Of a stretch of 64,000 nt of DNA, positions 7,497-17,417 are shown one piece after another. This DNA comes from Paenibacillus sp. FSL W8-0426. Lineage in GTDB: Bacteria; Bacillota; Bacilli; Paenibacillales; Paenibacillaceae. Positions within the stretch are counted from its first letter, which is position 1, and the number at the start of each line of letters is the position of its first letter. The stretch is taken from positions 4,790,001 through 4,854,000 of the forward strand of contig NZ_CP150203.1 in the NCBI RefSeq assembly GCF_037969725.1, written 5' to 3'. A model generated the notes under the pieces. The model saw nothing but the letters and a program-made list of their open reading frames with translations. It had not been told where the DNA came from and ran no database searches. A program made the position numbers and the translations under genes.

Positions 7497-10427
7497 TTAC
7501 CTCTCCTCTCCCATTTTGACCGCCTGATGTACGCGCAGCCTGCGAATCTGCCAGAGCAGCATGCTTGCTCCAATAATCAGCATGACTACCGTCACGCCAT
7601 ACAGCTGGAGCATGTCGCTCTCTTCAAACACGATGCGGAAAGGCGGAACCTGCGCAGATACGTTGTCGGTCGTTTGCAGGAAAGGCAGGAACAATCGGCT
7701 CGCCACTTGACCGATGCCGATGCCTAGGGCGATGGACAGCCCTGCGGTGAAAACCTGCTCCAGGAGCAGCATGCCGCTCAACTGGGCCCGCGACAGCCCC
7801 ATTGCCCGCAGGACGCCGAACTGCACGACGCGTCCCGACAGGTTAAAGAACCAATACAGGATGTATCCGATCAGGGATATGATGACGGATACGAGAAAAC
7901 CGAGACTGAGAATGCCGAAAACGCCGCCGCGGGACGGATGTTTGCCCTGGGTTACGAGTTCGGTGCGCACGTCGCGCACAGAAGACAATTCGATGCCTTC
8001 CGCTGCAAGCTTCTCCATCAACGGGCCTACCTTGGCATCAGGTTCCATTTTCAGCCAAACTTCATATGGAATCAGCGGTACCTGATCATAGATGTAATCC
8101 AGATTCGCAATGAAGAACGGCATCTGATCCGGGTATTGGGCAGGCCAGTAAGGGATAATGCCAAAAATAACGAATTCGATGGCCTGCCCCTGAACGCCGA
8201 TCGATACCAGGTCCCCGGTTTTGAGCTTGTATTTGTCCGCAAACTTGGAGGATACAAGAACCGCGCCTTCATACTTCCCGAGCAAATCGAGATACTTGTA
8301 CGGATGCGCCGGGAAGAGATCGTTGCGGAACCAGGCTACCTTGGCAAAATCGACGTTGTCGATGCCGACCAGCATGCCCTGGCCTCCCGATTTGCCAGAA
8401 ACGATCACATTGCCCTTCGTTTGCAGCACCCTGGCGGCGCCCTCAACGCCATCCAGCCTGCGGAACACTTCAAATGGCGGTTCGGAGTATATCACTTTGG
8501 TCGGCTGTTGAGCGCCACCGCCACCGCCTCCTCCGCCTTGGCCTCCTCCTGCACCATTGCCGCCGGAAGCGCCGCCTCCGTTCTGCCCTCCGCTGCCTCC
8601 GCCTTGTTGTCCTCCACCGCCGCCGGCGCCTCCATTTGGACCGGAGCCGGAAGGGTTCACTTCAGGCGTCCCTTCCCATACGGTTTGCATGATCACGTCC
8701 GTACCATAGCGGTACAGCGTCCGCTCGGTAGAGTTCAGGTCAATGGTCCGGGCAGCAGCCGAGTTGTACACGCCGAGGCCCAGCGTCAGCACAAGCAGGA
8801 TCATCAGCGGATAATACGATGCCGACGAACGCGAGAGCTGAGTCAGGGTCAGGTACAACGGTACCGGGAGCAGCTTGCGGCCGATCAGCTGAATCAGCTT
8901 GAGAATCCACGGGAACAACCGCAGAAAGAACAGCCCCAGGGCAAATATCGCCAGTGCGGGCACAAAGAACAGAAACGGCTGCACCTGCAGCTGGTCTGTC
9001 GTCATGCCTGTTTGAAACGTAAGCATCTGCCGTTCATAGAACAAATAATAACCGTATCCCGCCAGCCCAAGCAGGGCAATGTCCAGAAACCATCGCTGCC
9101 ACACCGGCGCACGATCCGTGCGTGCCTGACGGCGTTTGGCTGACACGATCGTTGCTCTGGCATAGGTGATTGCCGGGATCAATGAAGCAATGATCGCAAC
9201 CAGCACGGCTGCCAAGCCCAGCAAAATCGCTTCCTTGGACACGCCGATCGGGATGGATTTCCGGTCCACGAAAGACAGGAATCCGCTGGCAGACCCGATG
9301 CTTTTGGCCATGAAATATCCCAACATGGGACCGATCACAAGCGCGATCACGCCAAGGAACATGCCTTCAAGCAGGTACAGCGAGAAGATTTGCCGTGCAG
9401 AAGCCCCCCGGCTTCGCAGCACGGCAATGTCGCTTTCCTGCTTCTGCAGCGACTGCCTGGCGTTCATCGCGATAAAATAGAACACCATGGCGATCATCGG
9501 TGCCGCAAGCGTAAACAGCATCGTCTGCAGCTGCAGGCTTTGGCTGCGGAACTGCTTGAGCAGATCGCCGAAGGTAATGTCAACCTTGGTGTCCTTCAAG
9601 CGTTGGTACAGCTCGATATCCAGCCGTTCCAGCATGGACGTCAAACCGGGCAGCTGGCTGGTCTGGATTTCCTTCAGATCGAATGCATAATACCAGCGCG
9701 AATTTTGAAGCGGGATGCCTTGTTCCTTCAACAACACTTCATTGAATGCGGCTTCGTCCACGTACAGCCCGTTCATCATGCTGTCGAAACCCTGAACCCA
9801 GTAAGGGCTGGTTTCGTCATCCGGTTTGAAGGAGCCCGTAATTTTTACGCGCAGCGTAATATCGAGCCCGCTATATATCGGGTACTCGAGTATGTCTCCC
9901 ACGTGAAGGTCGTTCCGGTACATGCCCTCTTCAAGCATCGCCGCTTCGATGAGGCCATCCTTGACCTGATTGCCCGGCTTCATGCCGGCAGAATAATTCA
10001 CCTGTTGGTCCAGCCCGCTCATCGTGCCGATTGTCATGCTGCGCGAGCGGCTGGCATCCACTTTCGTCGGATCCTCGGGACTCACTTCCGTACCGCGAAT
10101 GGAACGAATGTTCACGTACGTGTTGAACGGAAATCCGACATCACGAGGCACATCCTCGCGTATGTAGCGATCCACTTCCTCCAGCCCAAGGGTGTCCGTC
10201 TTGGTTCCCCCTGGCGCCTGATAACTCATCAGCAAGGAACCAGCAGGCAATCCTTCGCTGTTATCCTGCAGCGTTTGGGCTACGACCCGCTTCAGCGCCC
10301 CGTCGGCATACATCGGAATGCTGACGGTGAACGCAACCGCCACGATCAAACCAACGAGCGTGCTGAACGTCATCCAGCGGGTATTCCACATTTTGCGGAA
10401 CAACAGTCGTAACAATGGCAGCCCCAT
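7497..10427 (-). CDS. Large FtsX/MacB-type ABC permease with poly-glycine linker
   Basis: A 976-residue membrane protein with duplicated FtsX architecture: an N-terminal helix (residues about 17-40), a large extracellular domain, three helices (about 300-420), another membrane block (about 445-545), a second extracellular domain and three C-terminal helices. FtsX/MacB permeases move or release substrates outside the membrane (lipoproteins, peptides, enzymes) instead of forming a classical pore. Near residues 596-641 is a low-complexity run made almost wholly of Gly with Gln, Asn, Ser and Ala. It starts inside the stop of the membrane-fusion gene (TAATG) and is followed after one base by an ATPase gene. 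Substrate unknown. Confidence 0.87.
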   Translation of the reverse strand: MGLPLLRLLFRKMWNTRWMTFSTLVGLIVAVAFTVSIPMYADGALKRVVAQTLQDNSEGLPAGSLLMSYQAPGGTKTDTLGLEEVDRYIREDVPRDVGFPFNTYVNIRSIRGTEVSPEDPTKVDASRSRSMTIGTMSGLDQQVNYSAGMKPGNQVKDGLIEAAMLEEGMYRNDLHVGDILEYPIYSGLDITLRVKITGSFKPDDETSPYWVQGFDSMMNGLYVDEAAFNEVLLKEQGIPLQNSRWYYAFDLKEIQTSQLPGLTSMLERLDIELYQRLKDTKVDITFGDLLKQFRSQSLQLQTMLFTLAAPMIAMVFYFIAMNARQSLQKQESDIAVLRSRGASARQIFSLYLLEGMFLGVIALVIGPMLGYFMAKSIGSASGFLSFVDRKSIPIGVSKEAILLGLAAVLVAIIASLIPAITYARATIVSAKRRQARTDRAPVWQRWFLDIALLGLAGYGYYLFYERQMLTFQTGMTTDQLQVQPFLFFVPALAIFALGLFFLRLFPWILKLIQLIGRKLLPVPLYLTLTQLSRSSASYYPLMILLVLTLGLGVYNSAAARTIDLNSTERTLYRYGTDVIMQTVWEGTPEVNPSGSGPNGGAGGGGGQQGGGSGGQNGGGASGGNGAGGGQGGGGGGGGAQQPTKVIYSEPPFEVFRRLDGVEGAARVLQTKGNVIVSGKSGGQGMLVGIDNVDFAKVAWFRNDLFPAHPYKYLDLLGKYEGAVLVSSKFADKYKLKTGDLVSIGVQGQAIEFVIFGIIPYWPAQYPDQMPFFIANLDYIYDQVPLIPYEVWLKMEPDAKVGPLMEKLAAEGIELSSVRDVRTELVTQGKHPSRGGVFGILSLGFLVSVIISLIGYILYWFFNLSGRVVQFGVLRAMGLSRAQLSGMLLLEQVFTAGLSIALGIGIGQVASRLFLPFLQTTDNVSAQVPPFRIVFEESDMLQLYGVTVVMLIIGASMLLWQIRRLRVHQAVKMGEER

Positions 10428-11521
10428 TAGCGTCCCACTACTTTCTGTCCTACGGTGAGCCCTTTGACGATCTGTACGTCCGTGGAGGTCTGCTGCCCGA
10501 CTTCAACATCCACCTCGCGTTTGCTGCCGTCACTTTCCACAACCTGCACGTAGGTTCGTGAACCGATGGACCGCAGGGCAGATATCGGGATGACGATGGC
10601 GTTCTCGGTCCGCTCTGTCACAATCGATACGGTCAGCGGCGTTCCGCGTTCAACCCCTTTGGGCATTTTGGCGAGCGAAACGATGACGTACTTGTCGAGC
10701 GTTTCCTTGGCCGGCGGCGTTCCGCCCTCGCCCGAGCCGGAGTTGTTGTTTCCGGAGTCGGCGCTTTGGGCTACCGGCATCACTTTGATCTTGCCGTTCA
10801 CCTTGCCCGCGCCATTGATGTCCACCGTGGACTTCATGCCTACCGAAATCTTCTCCAGGTCTTCCTTCGCAAACGTCGCGGCCACGACGAGATTGGACGT
10901 ATCCGCAATCGTGGCAATCGGATCATACGCCTTCACGGCCGCCCCTTTTTCCACCTGAACCGCAATGACCGTGCCTGCAAACGGTGCGGTCAGCGTCGCT
11001 TTGCCGATCTGTTCTTCCAGGTCGGCCAGCTCCTGCCGAAGTTCCTCGAACGCAATGGTGGCCTCCTCAAACTCGACCGGGTCCATCTCGTCCTTCTTGC
11101 GCAGCGTTTCCTTCATCTGCACTTCCGCTTTGCGGATCTGCAGCTTCTTCGAGCGAATTTCCTTCTCCACGCTCGCAACGTCAAGTTCGGCCAGCAGCTG
11201 CCCTTTCTTCACCTTATCTCCGGGCTTGACGTTCAATTCCTTGACATGCATGCCATCCAACGTAAAATATACCTTTTCTTCGCGCTGGCTCATCATTTTG
11301 CCGCTGCCGCTCACCGACCGTTCCAGCGTTTCCGTCCGGACCTCATATTCCGGCTTTTTGGAAATCGTCGGCGGCGTGATCGGAGGAAGCACCTCCTCCT
11401 CGCTTTCGGCCGGCAGCAAAGAGCAGCCGGACATGGATACAGCGACAATTACCCCTAGCAGGATCAGCGCTGTTCGTTTCCCCTTTTTCGGAGCGGCAGC
11501 CTTACTTGAGAAATCTGCCAT
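10427..11521 (-). CDS. Membrane-fusion (HlyD/MacA-like) lipoprotein
   Basis: Adaptor of a MacAB-like ABC system, about 364 residues. After a basic start there is a hydrophobic segment with lipobox VSMSGC, so it is probably a lipoprotein on the outer face. The order is beta-barrel start, lipoyl half (GMHVKELNVKPGDKVKKGQL), a coiled-coil hairpin (EKEIRSKKLQIRKAEVQMKE ... ELRQELADLEEQ), second lipoyl half (LTAPFAGTVIAVQVEKGAAV), beta-barrel and a C-terminal membrane-proximal domain. The insert SGNNNSGSGEGG is low complexity. ATG at 11519-11521 overlaps the end of the upstream ATPase by 20 bases; an earlier start at 11548 cannot be excluded. Confidence 0.85.
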   Translation of the reverse strand: MADFSSKAAAPKKGKRTALILLGVIVAVSMSGCSLLPAESEEEVLPPITPPTISKKPEYEVRTETLERSVSGSGKMMSQREEKVYFTLDGMHVKELNVKPGDKVKKGQLLAELDVASVEKEIRSKKLQIRKAEVQMKETLRKKDEMDPVEFEEATIAFEELRQELADLEEQIGKATLTAPFAGTVIAVQVEKGAAVKAYDPIATIADTSNLVVAATFAKEDLEKISVGMKSTVDINGAGKVNGKIKVMPVAQSADSGNNNSGSGEGGTPPAKETLDKYVIVSLAKMPKGVERGTPLTVSIVTERTENAIVIPISALRSIGSRTYVQVVESDGSKREVDVEVGQQTSTDVQIVKGLTVGQKVVGR

Positions 11522-12443
11522 CCGCCATTTCGTAAACATGGTCCGCAACCTCCAAAATTGTAGGATCGTGTGTTGTCATGCAGATGGTTACCTGCTCTAC
11601 TTCTATAATGTTGCGAAATACGGCCATGACCTGTGCTCCCATCTTCGAATCCAGCTCGGCCGTAGGTTCATCCGCAAGCAGCAGCCTGGGCCTGTGCGCA
11701 ATCGCCTTTGCGATCGCCACCCGCTGCTGCTCGCCTCCCGACATTTCGAAAGGACGATGCTTCGCCCTTTTGGTCAAACCAACCAAATCCAAGCAATGGC
11801 CTACCCGGTCCTTCCATTCGGAACGAGGCACTTCGGCCATGCGCAGCGATAACTCCACGTTTTCCCAAGCCGACAGCAAGGGCATCAGCGCATAAGCCTG
11901 AAAAATAAAACCGATTTCCCTGCGCCGCAATGCGGTCCTTCTTCGGTCCCCCCAGTCCTGCAGCGGCTGCCCGGAAAACAAAATCTCCCCGCTCGATGGC
12001 TGATCCAGTCCGCCCAGCATGTTCAGCAGCGTAGTTTTGCCGGAACCCGAACGTCCCTTCAGCATGACGAGCTGCTGAGGTCTGACTTCCATGTCAATGC
12101 CTTTAAGCACGTGAATGATGCGGCTTCCCGTCTGGAAGCTGCGATGCACGTTGCGAACCTCAAGCACCGGACCGTCATAGGGAGGCAGCAGCGCTTTCTT
12201 GGCAGGCTTGGTTTTTTTCGGTTCAGAGACAGCGGCAGCCGCTTCAGCTTCGGCTTCAGCGGAAGTTATGTCCTCTCCATTGAATTCGGAACGATCCGTC
12301 GGTTTCTGTAAATCCGTTATGTATGCCTGGCCTCCCGACTCGGCCTGATCATGCTGCTCTTCCCCCTTTAGTGCACTCTTTTCGCCTGATTGGCTTTTGG
12401 CTGGTTTGATCTTGGAAAATAATTTCTTCATGCCAGCAATCAC
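11502..12443 (-). CDS. MacB/LolD-type ABC ATPase with long disordered N-terminus
   Basis: First gene of the operon. The C-terminal 225 residues form an ABC ATPase: Walker A GRSGSGKTT, signature MSGGEQQRVAIAKA, Walker B LLLADEPTAELD, switch His in MTTHDP. The first 80 residues are acidic and basic low-complexity sequence (AEAEAEAAAAVSE, KKTKPAKKALLPP) with no recognised domain, which is unusual for this family. GTG at 12441-12443 is preferred because AGAGG lies six bases upstream; ATG at 12449 touches that site. With the adaptor, permease and second ATPase it forms a tripartite-type exporter or a mechanotransmission system. Confidence 0.85.
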   Translation of the reverse strand: MIAGMKKLFSKIKPAKSQSGEKSALKGEEQHDQAESGGQAYITDLQKPTDRSEFNGEDITSAEAEAEAAAAVSEPKKTKPAKKALLPPYDGPVLEVRNVHRSFQTGSRIIHVLKGIDMEVRPQQLVMLKGRSGSGKTTLLNMLGGLDQPSSGEILFSGQPLQDWGDRRRTALRRREIGFIFQAYALMPLLSAWENVELSLRMAEVPRSEWKDRVGHCLDLVGLTKRAKHRPFEMSGGEQQRVAIAKAIAHRPRLLLADEPTAELDSKMGAQVMAVFRNIIEVEQVTICMTTHDPTILEVADHVYEMADGRFLK

Positions 12444-12508
12444 GCTCATCCTCTCTGTCCCTGTTTCAGTAAGAACCTGAACTAGAAATCTATTCCATAC
12501 TACACTGC

Positions 12509-12514
12509 ATTATA
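12509..12514 (-). promoter_or_regulatory. Candidate -10 box of the ABC operon promoter
   Basis: Perfect TATAAT on the minus strand, 66 bases before the first ATPase gene. The matching -35 is weak: TTGTAA is 22 bases away and nothing better lies at 17. This region would start the five-gene ABC operon after the pyr terminator. Confidence 0.45.
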
Positions 12515-12591
12515 AACGACTGCTATCGGCTAAAAGTTACAAGCTTTTTACAACGTTTCGCCGAAAAAGTTAATATTTTGATGCGAAAACG

Positions 12592-12621
12592 AAAAAAGCA
12601 TCCCCTTAAAGGAGATGCCTG
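12592..12621 (-). terminator. Terminator of the pyr operon
   Basis: GGCATCTCCTTT pairs with AAGGGGATGC on the minus strand and is followed by TTTTTT. It lies about 90 bases after the pyrE stop. Confidence 0.85.
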
Positions 12622-12711
12622 GTGAATTTAGCGCAAAAACGGCTGCAGCGCTGCAACTATTACAATTTTGAAACCGTTGCGCGGGAAAAACGTTCCCGAA
12701 CTTACGTTTCA

Positions 12712-13353
12712 TTATTTTCCAAATGAAGTAGGATCTTCACGCCATGCCTTGAGCAGCTCGAAGTCGCTCTCCTGAATGGTGCCCTGAGCCAAAGCCACGT
12801 CCATCAGCGCCGTGTAGTTGGACAGGGTCTGAAGCGGAACGCCCGCTTCTTCGAACGCCTTGATGCCCTTATCCAGCTGATAGCTGAAAATGGCGAGCAC
12901 GGCCAGCGGTTCCGCCCCTGCTTCCTTCACAGCCTGGGCGGCTTTCAGAGAGCTTCCGCCCGTGGAGATCAGGTCTTCAATGACAACGACCTTCTGCCCT
13001 TCGGAGATCAATCCTTCGATCAGGTTTTCCTTGCCGTGCCCTTTCGCTTTGTCGCGAATGTAAGCCATCGGCAGATTCAGCTTCTGCGCGACCCATGCCG
13101 CATGCGGAATGCCTGCGGTTGCCGTTCCGGCGATCACTTCGGCGTCCGGATACTGTTCGCGGATGATCGCCGCAAAACCTTCCGCGATATCGTCGCGAAT
13201 CTCCGGATAAGACATGGTCAAGCGGTTATCGCAATAGATCGGCGATTTGATGCCGGATGTCCAAGTAAACGGCTGCTGCGGACGCAGTGCCACGGCTTTG
13301 ATTTTCAACAGCTGTGCTGCAATGTGGTTCGGGATTTCGGATAGTGCGATCAT
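12712..13353 (-). CDS. pyrE: Orotate phosphoribosyltransferase
   Basis: Converts orotate and PRPP to orotidine 5-phosphate in the cytoplasm. The 213-residue protein has the type-I PRTase signature [14 protein letters not shown] (about 122-135) for PRPP binding and the mobile catalytic loop [11 protein letters not shown] (about 100-110). Length is normal. ATG at 13351-13353 overlaps the pyrF stop (ATGA) and has AAGGAG upstream inside pyrF. Last gene of the pyr operon. Confidence 0.96.
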   Translation of the reverse strand: MIALSEIPNHIAAQLLKIKAVALRPQQPFTWTSGIKSPIYCDNRLTMSYPEIRDDIAEGFAAIIREQYPDAEVIAGTATAGIPHAAWVAQKLNLPMAYIRDKAKGHGKENLIEGLISEGQKVVVIEDLISTGGSSLKAAQAVKEAGAEPLAVLAIFSYQLDKGIKAFEEAGVPLQTLSNYTALMDVALAQGTIQESDFELLKAWREDPTSFGK

Positions 13354-14090
13354 GCGTTTAACATCTCCTTCAAAATGGTTTCTGCCGCTTCGCGCGGGTC
13401 GGCAGCACCCGTAATCGGCCTGCCCACAACGATGTAATGGCTGCCTCGCCCGATGGCCTCGCCCGGAGTAAGCACACGCGTCTGGTCTCCCAGGCTGCTT
13501 CCCGCGGGGCGAATGCCAGGGGTTACGGTATGGAAATCGGGTCCGCAGGCCGCCCCAATGGCCGGCACCTCGAGCGGCGATGCCACTACGCCGTCAAGCC
13601 CTGCTTCGCTGGCCAGTCCGGCATAACGAACCACGGTGCCTTCCACGGTACCCGGAATGCCGATCTCATCATTCATGACGGTCTGGCTCGTGCTCGTCAG
13701 CTGGGTCACGGCAATGATTTCCGGTCTGCGCAGGGCAGGGTCCGCAGCCAGCGCGGCTTCCGCACCTTCACGCGCTGCGCGCATCATGCTTGCGCCTCCG
13801 GCAGCATGAACGTTGAACATGTCTACGCCCAGGCGCGTGATGCTTTCCGCACCTCCGCGAACGGTATTCGGAATATCGTGCATTTTGACGTCCAGAAATA
13901 CTTTGTACCCTTTTGCCTTCAGTTCCCGGATGAATTCCGGTCCTGCCGCATAGAACAGCTGCATGCCTACCTTCAAATAACACGGAATGCCTTCCAGTGC
14001 CTTGATCAAGCCCTTCGCTTGTTCCGGCCCGGGATAATCCAGTGCCACCATCAGGCGGCCGGCCATCGTTTCGTAATTCGGGTGATTCAT
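13350..14090 (-). CDS. pyrF: Orotidine 5-phosphate decarboxylase
   Basis: Decarboxylates OMP to UMP. The 246-residue enzyme carries the catalytic [12 protein letters not shown] motif (D67, K69, D72), with K40 in YLKVGMQLF and the phosphate-gripping VTPGIRPAG and YIVVGRPIT near the end. An in-frame extension to 14291 runs back into carB and across a large hairpin; ATG 14088-14090, seven bases after AAGGAGC, begins [20 protein letters not shown] as expected. It overlaps pyrE by four bases. In Bacillus subtilis pyrK and pyrD would lie upstream; here carB does. Confidence 0.95.
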   Translation of the reverse strand: MNHPNYETMAGRLMVALDYPGPEQAKGLIKALEGIPCYLKVGMQLFYAAGPEFIRELKAKGYKVFLDVKMHDIPNTVRGGAESITRLGVDMFNVHAAGGASMMRAAREGAEAALAADPALRRPEIIAVTQLTSTSQTVMNDEIGIPGTVEGTVVRYAGLASEAGLDGVVASPLEVPAIGAACGPDFHTVTPGIRPAGSSLGDQTRVLTPGEAIGRGSHYIVVGRPITGAADPREAAETILKEMLNA

Positions 14091-14140
14091 TGATCCCGCT
14101 CCTTCCGCATCGTTGATTTTATCGATTTTTGCCCGATATA

Positions 14141-14179
14141 AAGGACATCCCGCCAGCCCGCAGGCTGGCTGATGTCCTT
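14141..14179 (-). terminator. Strong intercistronic hairpin between carB and pyrF
   Basis: AAGGACATC ... GCCAGCC, a four-base loop, GGCTGGC ... GATGTCCTT: a 16-bp stem with one small internal loop, followed on the minus strand by TTTATAT. It lies 18 bases after the carB stop and 50 bases before pyrF. It could be a partial terminator that lowers pyrFE expression, or a block to 3-prime decay of the carAB message. Confidence 0.6.
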
Positions 14180-14197
14180 CATCAGCAGGTTCTTCAA

Positions 14198-17100
14198 TTA
14201 ATCGGCGAAAACCGGCATGGCTTCGGAGGAGAAGTTGATCGTTTCCAGCATTCTCAGCAGGGCACGAATCGTATCCAGCGATGTCATACATACGATGCCA
14301 TTCTCTACCGCTTCGCGGCGGATGCGGAATCCGTCGCGCTCAGGCGTTTTGCCTTTGGTCAGCGTGTTGAACACAAAGTTCGCTTCGCCGCTGCGGATCA
14401 TGTCGAGAATGTTCGGCGATCCTTCGCTCAATTTTTTGACGGTCGTAACCGGAATATTCGCCGCTTCAAGCGCAGCGGCAGTCCCTCCGGTAGCAATGAT
14501 TTTGTAACCGAGGCGGTAGAAGCCGCTCATCAGGGACACCGCTTCGTCCTTGTCTTTGTCCGACACCGTTACAACGATGGCACCGGTCGCCGGGATTTTC
14601 ATGCCCGCTCCGATCAGTCCTTTGAACAGTGCTTTGGCATATTGCGGATCGCGTCCCATGACTTCGCCCGTCGATTTCATTTCCGGTCCGAGCGTCGGCT
14701 CCACGCGGCGCAGTTTCGCAAAGGAGAAGACCGGAACTTTAACCGATACGTGGTCCGACTCAGGCCACAGTCCGTCCTGGTAACCGAGGTCCTTCAATTT
14801 CACGCCCAGGATGGCTTGCGTTGCCAGGTTCGCCATCGGAATGTTCGTTACTTTGCTCAAGAAAGGCACGGTACGGGAGGAACGCGGGTTTACCTCGATC
14901 ACGTATACTTGGCCATCATGGATGACAAACTGAATATTGACCAGACCGACCGTTTTCAGTTCTTTGGCGATTTTGATCGTGATGTCCACGATGCTGGATT
15001 TCAGCTCGTCGGACAGATGCTGCGGAGGATATACCGCAATGGAGTCGCCGGAGTGAACGCCTGCGCGCTCGATATGCTCCATGATTCCCGGTACAAGCAC
15101 CGTTTCTCCGTCGCAAATGGCGTCCACCTCAACCTCTTTGCCCAGCATGTAACGGTCGATCAGCACCGGATGCTCCGGATTGATTTTCACCGCTTGCTCC
15201 ATGTAAGTCAGCAGTTCCGTATCGGAGTATACGATCTCCATCGCGCGGCCGCCCAGTACATAAGATGGACGCACCAATACCGGATATCCGAGGCCTTTGG
15301 CAGCTTCAACGGCTTCACCCACCGAAGTAACCGTCGTTCCTTTAGGCTGGGCAATGTCCAGGCGGGACAAGAGACGCTCGAATTTTTTGCGGTCTTCCGC
15401 TTCGTCGATGCTTTCCAGATCCGTTCCAAGGATGGTTACGCCTGCTGCACGCAGCGGTGCCGCCAGGTTGATCGCCGTTTGGCCGCCGAACTGCACGATA
15501 ACGCCCACCGGCTGCTCCTGCTCGATCACGTTCATGACGTCTTCGAAGAACAGCGGTTCGAAGTAGAGACGGTCGGATGTATTGAAATCCGTCGATACGG
15601 TCTCTGGATTGTTATTGATGATGACTGCCTCGTAACCTGCTTTTTGCAGCGCCCATACGGCGTGTACCGTCGAGTAGTCGAATTCGATGCCTTGACCGAT
15701 CCGGATTGGACCGGAACCGAGCACCACCACTTTTTTCTTGTCCGAAGGCAGCACTTCATTTTCGGTCTCGTACGTGGAGTAGTAGTATGGCGTCGTCGCT
15801 TCGAATTCGGCTGCGCAAGTATCTACCATTTTGTAGACCGGACGCAGGTTTTCTTCCAGGCGGCGCGTTCTCACTTCGGATTCAACCGTCAGGGAGCCTC
15901 CCGGTTGTCCTTGTGCGCGCAGCTCGGCGATGGCGCGGTCCGTGAAGCCCAGACGTTTCGCTTGATACAATGTTTCCGAAGTCAACTCGGCTTCTTCGCG
16001 GATGCGATCCTCGAATTTTACAAGCCCTTCGAGCTTGTCGAGGAACCACCAGTCGATTTTGGTCAGATCTTGCAGCTCCTGCAGGCTGTATCCTCTGCGG
16101 AACGCTTCGGCAATGAGGAACATGCGCTCATCGTCGGCTTTGACCAAACGCGTTTGCAACGTTTCGTCGTCCAACGTCTCTGCATCCTTCAAGTAAATGC
16201 GGTGCACCCCGATTTCCAGGGAACGGATCGCTTTGTGCATCGACTCTTCAAAAGTCCGGCCGATGGCCATAACTTCACCGGTCGCTTTCATTTGGGTCCC
16301 CAGTTTGCGGTTCGCCGAAGTGAATTTATCGAACGGCCAGCGCGGAATTTTGCTGACGATATAGTCCAGCGTCGGCTCGAAGCATGCATAGGTTTGGCCC
16401 GTTACCGGGTTAACGATTTCGTCCAGCGTGTATCCAAGGGCGATTTTGGCTGCCATTTTGGCGATTGGATAGCCGGTTGCTTTGGAAGCCAGGGCCGAAG
16501 AACGGCTTACCCGCGGGTTAACCTCGATGACATAGTATTGGAAGCTATGCGGATCAAGGGCAAACTGTACGTTACATCCGCCTTCGATGTTCAAGGCACG
16601 GATGATTTTCAGGGAAGCGGAACGCAGCATTTGATATTCACGGTCCGACAACGTTTGGCTTGGCGCCACGACGATGCTGTCGCCCGTATGCACGCCTACC
16701 GGGTCGAAGTTTTCCATGTTGCAGACCACGATGCAGTTATCGTTGCGGTCGCGCATAACTTCATACTCGACTTCTTTCATGCCGGCGATGCTTTTCTCGA
16801 CCAGACACTGTCCAATCGGACTGTAGCGCAGACCTGCCGCCACCGTTTCGCGCAATTCTTCTTCCGTGGCACAGATACCGCCGCCCGTTCCGCCCAGCGT
16901 ATATGCCGGACGCACGATGATCGGATATCCGATTTCGTTGGCAAAGTCGAGCGACTCCTGCAATGTCGTAACGATAGTGCTTTCCGGCACGGGCTGCTCC
17001 AGTTCGCGCATCAGATCGCGGAACAGGTCGCGGTCTTCCGCTTTTTCGATGGAAGTCAGCTGCGTGCCGAGCAATTTCACGTTTTCGCGTTCCAGCACTC

Positions 17101-17416
17101 CTGCGCGCGCCAGCTCAACCGCCATGTTCAGGCCCGTTTGGCCGCCCAGCGTTGGCAGCAATCCGTCGGGACGCTCTTGGCGAATGATTTGCGTAACGAA
17201 GTCCAACGTGATTGGCTCGATGTATACTTTATCCGCCATGTTGGTATCCGTCATGATCGTTGCCGGGTTGCTGTTGATGAGTACAACTTCCACGCCTTCT
17301 TCTTTCAGCGCCTGGCAAGCCTGCGTGCCGGCATAGTCGAACTCGGCCGCTTGCCCGATGACGATTGGACCGGATCCGATCACCAGAATTTTTTTGAGGT
17401 CCTTGTTAAGTGGCAT
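14198..17416 (-). CDS. carB: Carbamoyl-phosphate synthase large subunit
   Basis: Makes carbamoyl phosphate from bicarbonate, ammonia and two ATP, with CarA supplying ammonia. The 1072-residue protein shows the duplicated ATP-grasp layout: first half beginning [20 protein letters not shown] and second half [20 protein letters not shown], each followed by a [16 protein letters not shown] nucleotide loop and a [10 protein letters not shown] motif, then a C-terminal MGS-like regulatory domain ([13 protein letters not shown]). Full length. ATG 17414-17416 is two bases from the carA stop, with GGAG inside carA. The very long plus-strand ORF across it is a codon-usage shadow. Confidence 0.97.
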   Translation of the reverse strand: MPLNKDLKKILVIGSGPIVIGQAAEFDYAGTQACQALKEEGVEVVLINSNPATIMTDTNMADKVYIEPITLDFVTQIIRQERPDGLLPTLGGQTGLNMAVELARAGVLERENVKLLGTQLTSIEKAEDRDLFRDLMRELEQPVPESTIVTTLQESLDFANEIGYPIIVRPAYTLGGTGGGICATEEELRETVAAGLRYSPIGQCLVEKSIAGMKEVEYEVMRDRNDNCIVVCNMENFDPVGVHTGDSIVVAPSQTLSDREYQMLRSASLKIIRALNIEGGCNVQFALDPHSFQYYVIEVNPRVSRSSALASKATGYPIAKMAAKIALGYTLDEIVNPVTGQTYACFEPTLDYIVSKIPRWPFDKFTSANRKLGTQMKATGEVMAIGRTFEESMHKAIRSLEIGVHRIYLKDAETLDDETLQTRLVKADDERMFLIAEAFRRGYSLQELQDLTKIDWWFLDKLEGLVKFEDRIREEAELTSETLYQAKRLGFTDRAIAELRAQGQPGGSLTVESEVRTRRLEENLRPVYKMVDTCAAEFEATTPYYYSTYETENEVLPSDKKKVVVLGSGPIRIGQGIEFDYSTVHAVWALQKAGYEAVIINNNPETVSTDFNTSDRLYFEPLFFEDVMNVIEQEQPVGVIVQFGGQTAINLAAPLRAAGVTILGTDLESIDEAEDRKKFERLLSRLDIAQPKGTTVTSVGEAVEAAKGLGYPVLVRPSYVLGGRAMEIVYSDTELLTYMEQAVKINPEHPVLIDRYMLGKEVEVDAICDGETVLVPGIMEHIERAGVHSGDSIAVYPPQHLSDELKSSIVDITIKIAKELKTVGLVNIQFVIHDGQVYVIEVNPRSSRTVPFLSKVTNIPMANLATQAILGVKLKDLGYQDGLWPESDHVSVKVPVFSFAKLRRVEPTLGPEMKSTGEVMGRDPQYAKALFKGLIGAGMKIPATGAIVVTVSDKDKDEAVSLMSGFYRLGYKIIATGGTAAALEAANIPVTTVKKLSEGSPNILDMIRSGEANFVFNTLTKGKTPERDGFRIRREAVENGIVCMTSLDTIRALLRMLETINFSSEAMPVFAD

Positions 17417-17417
17417 G

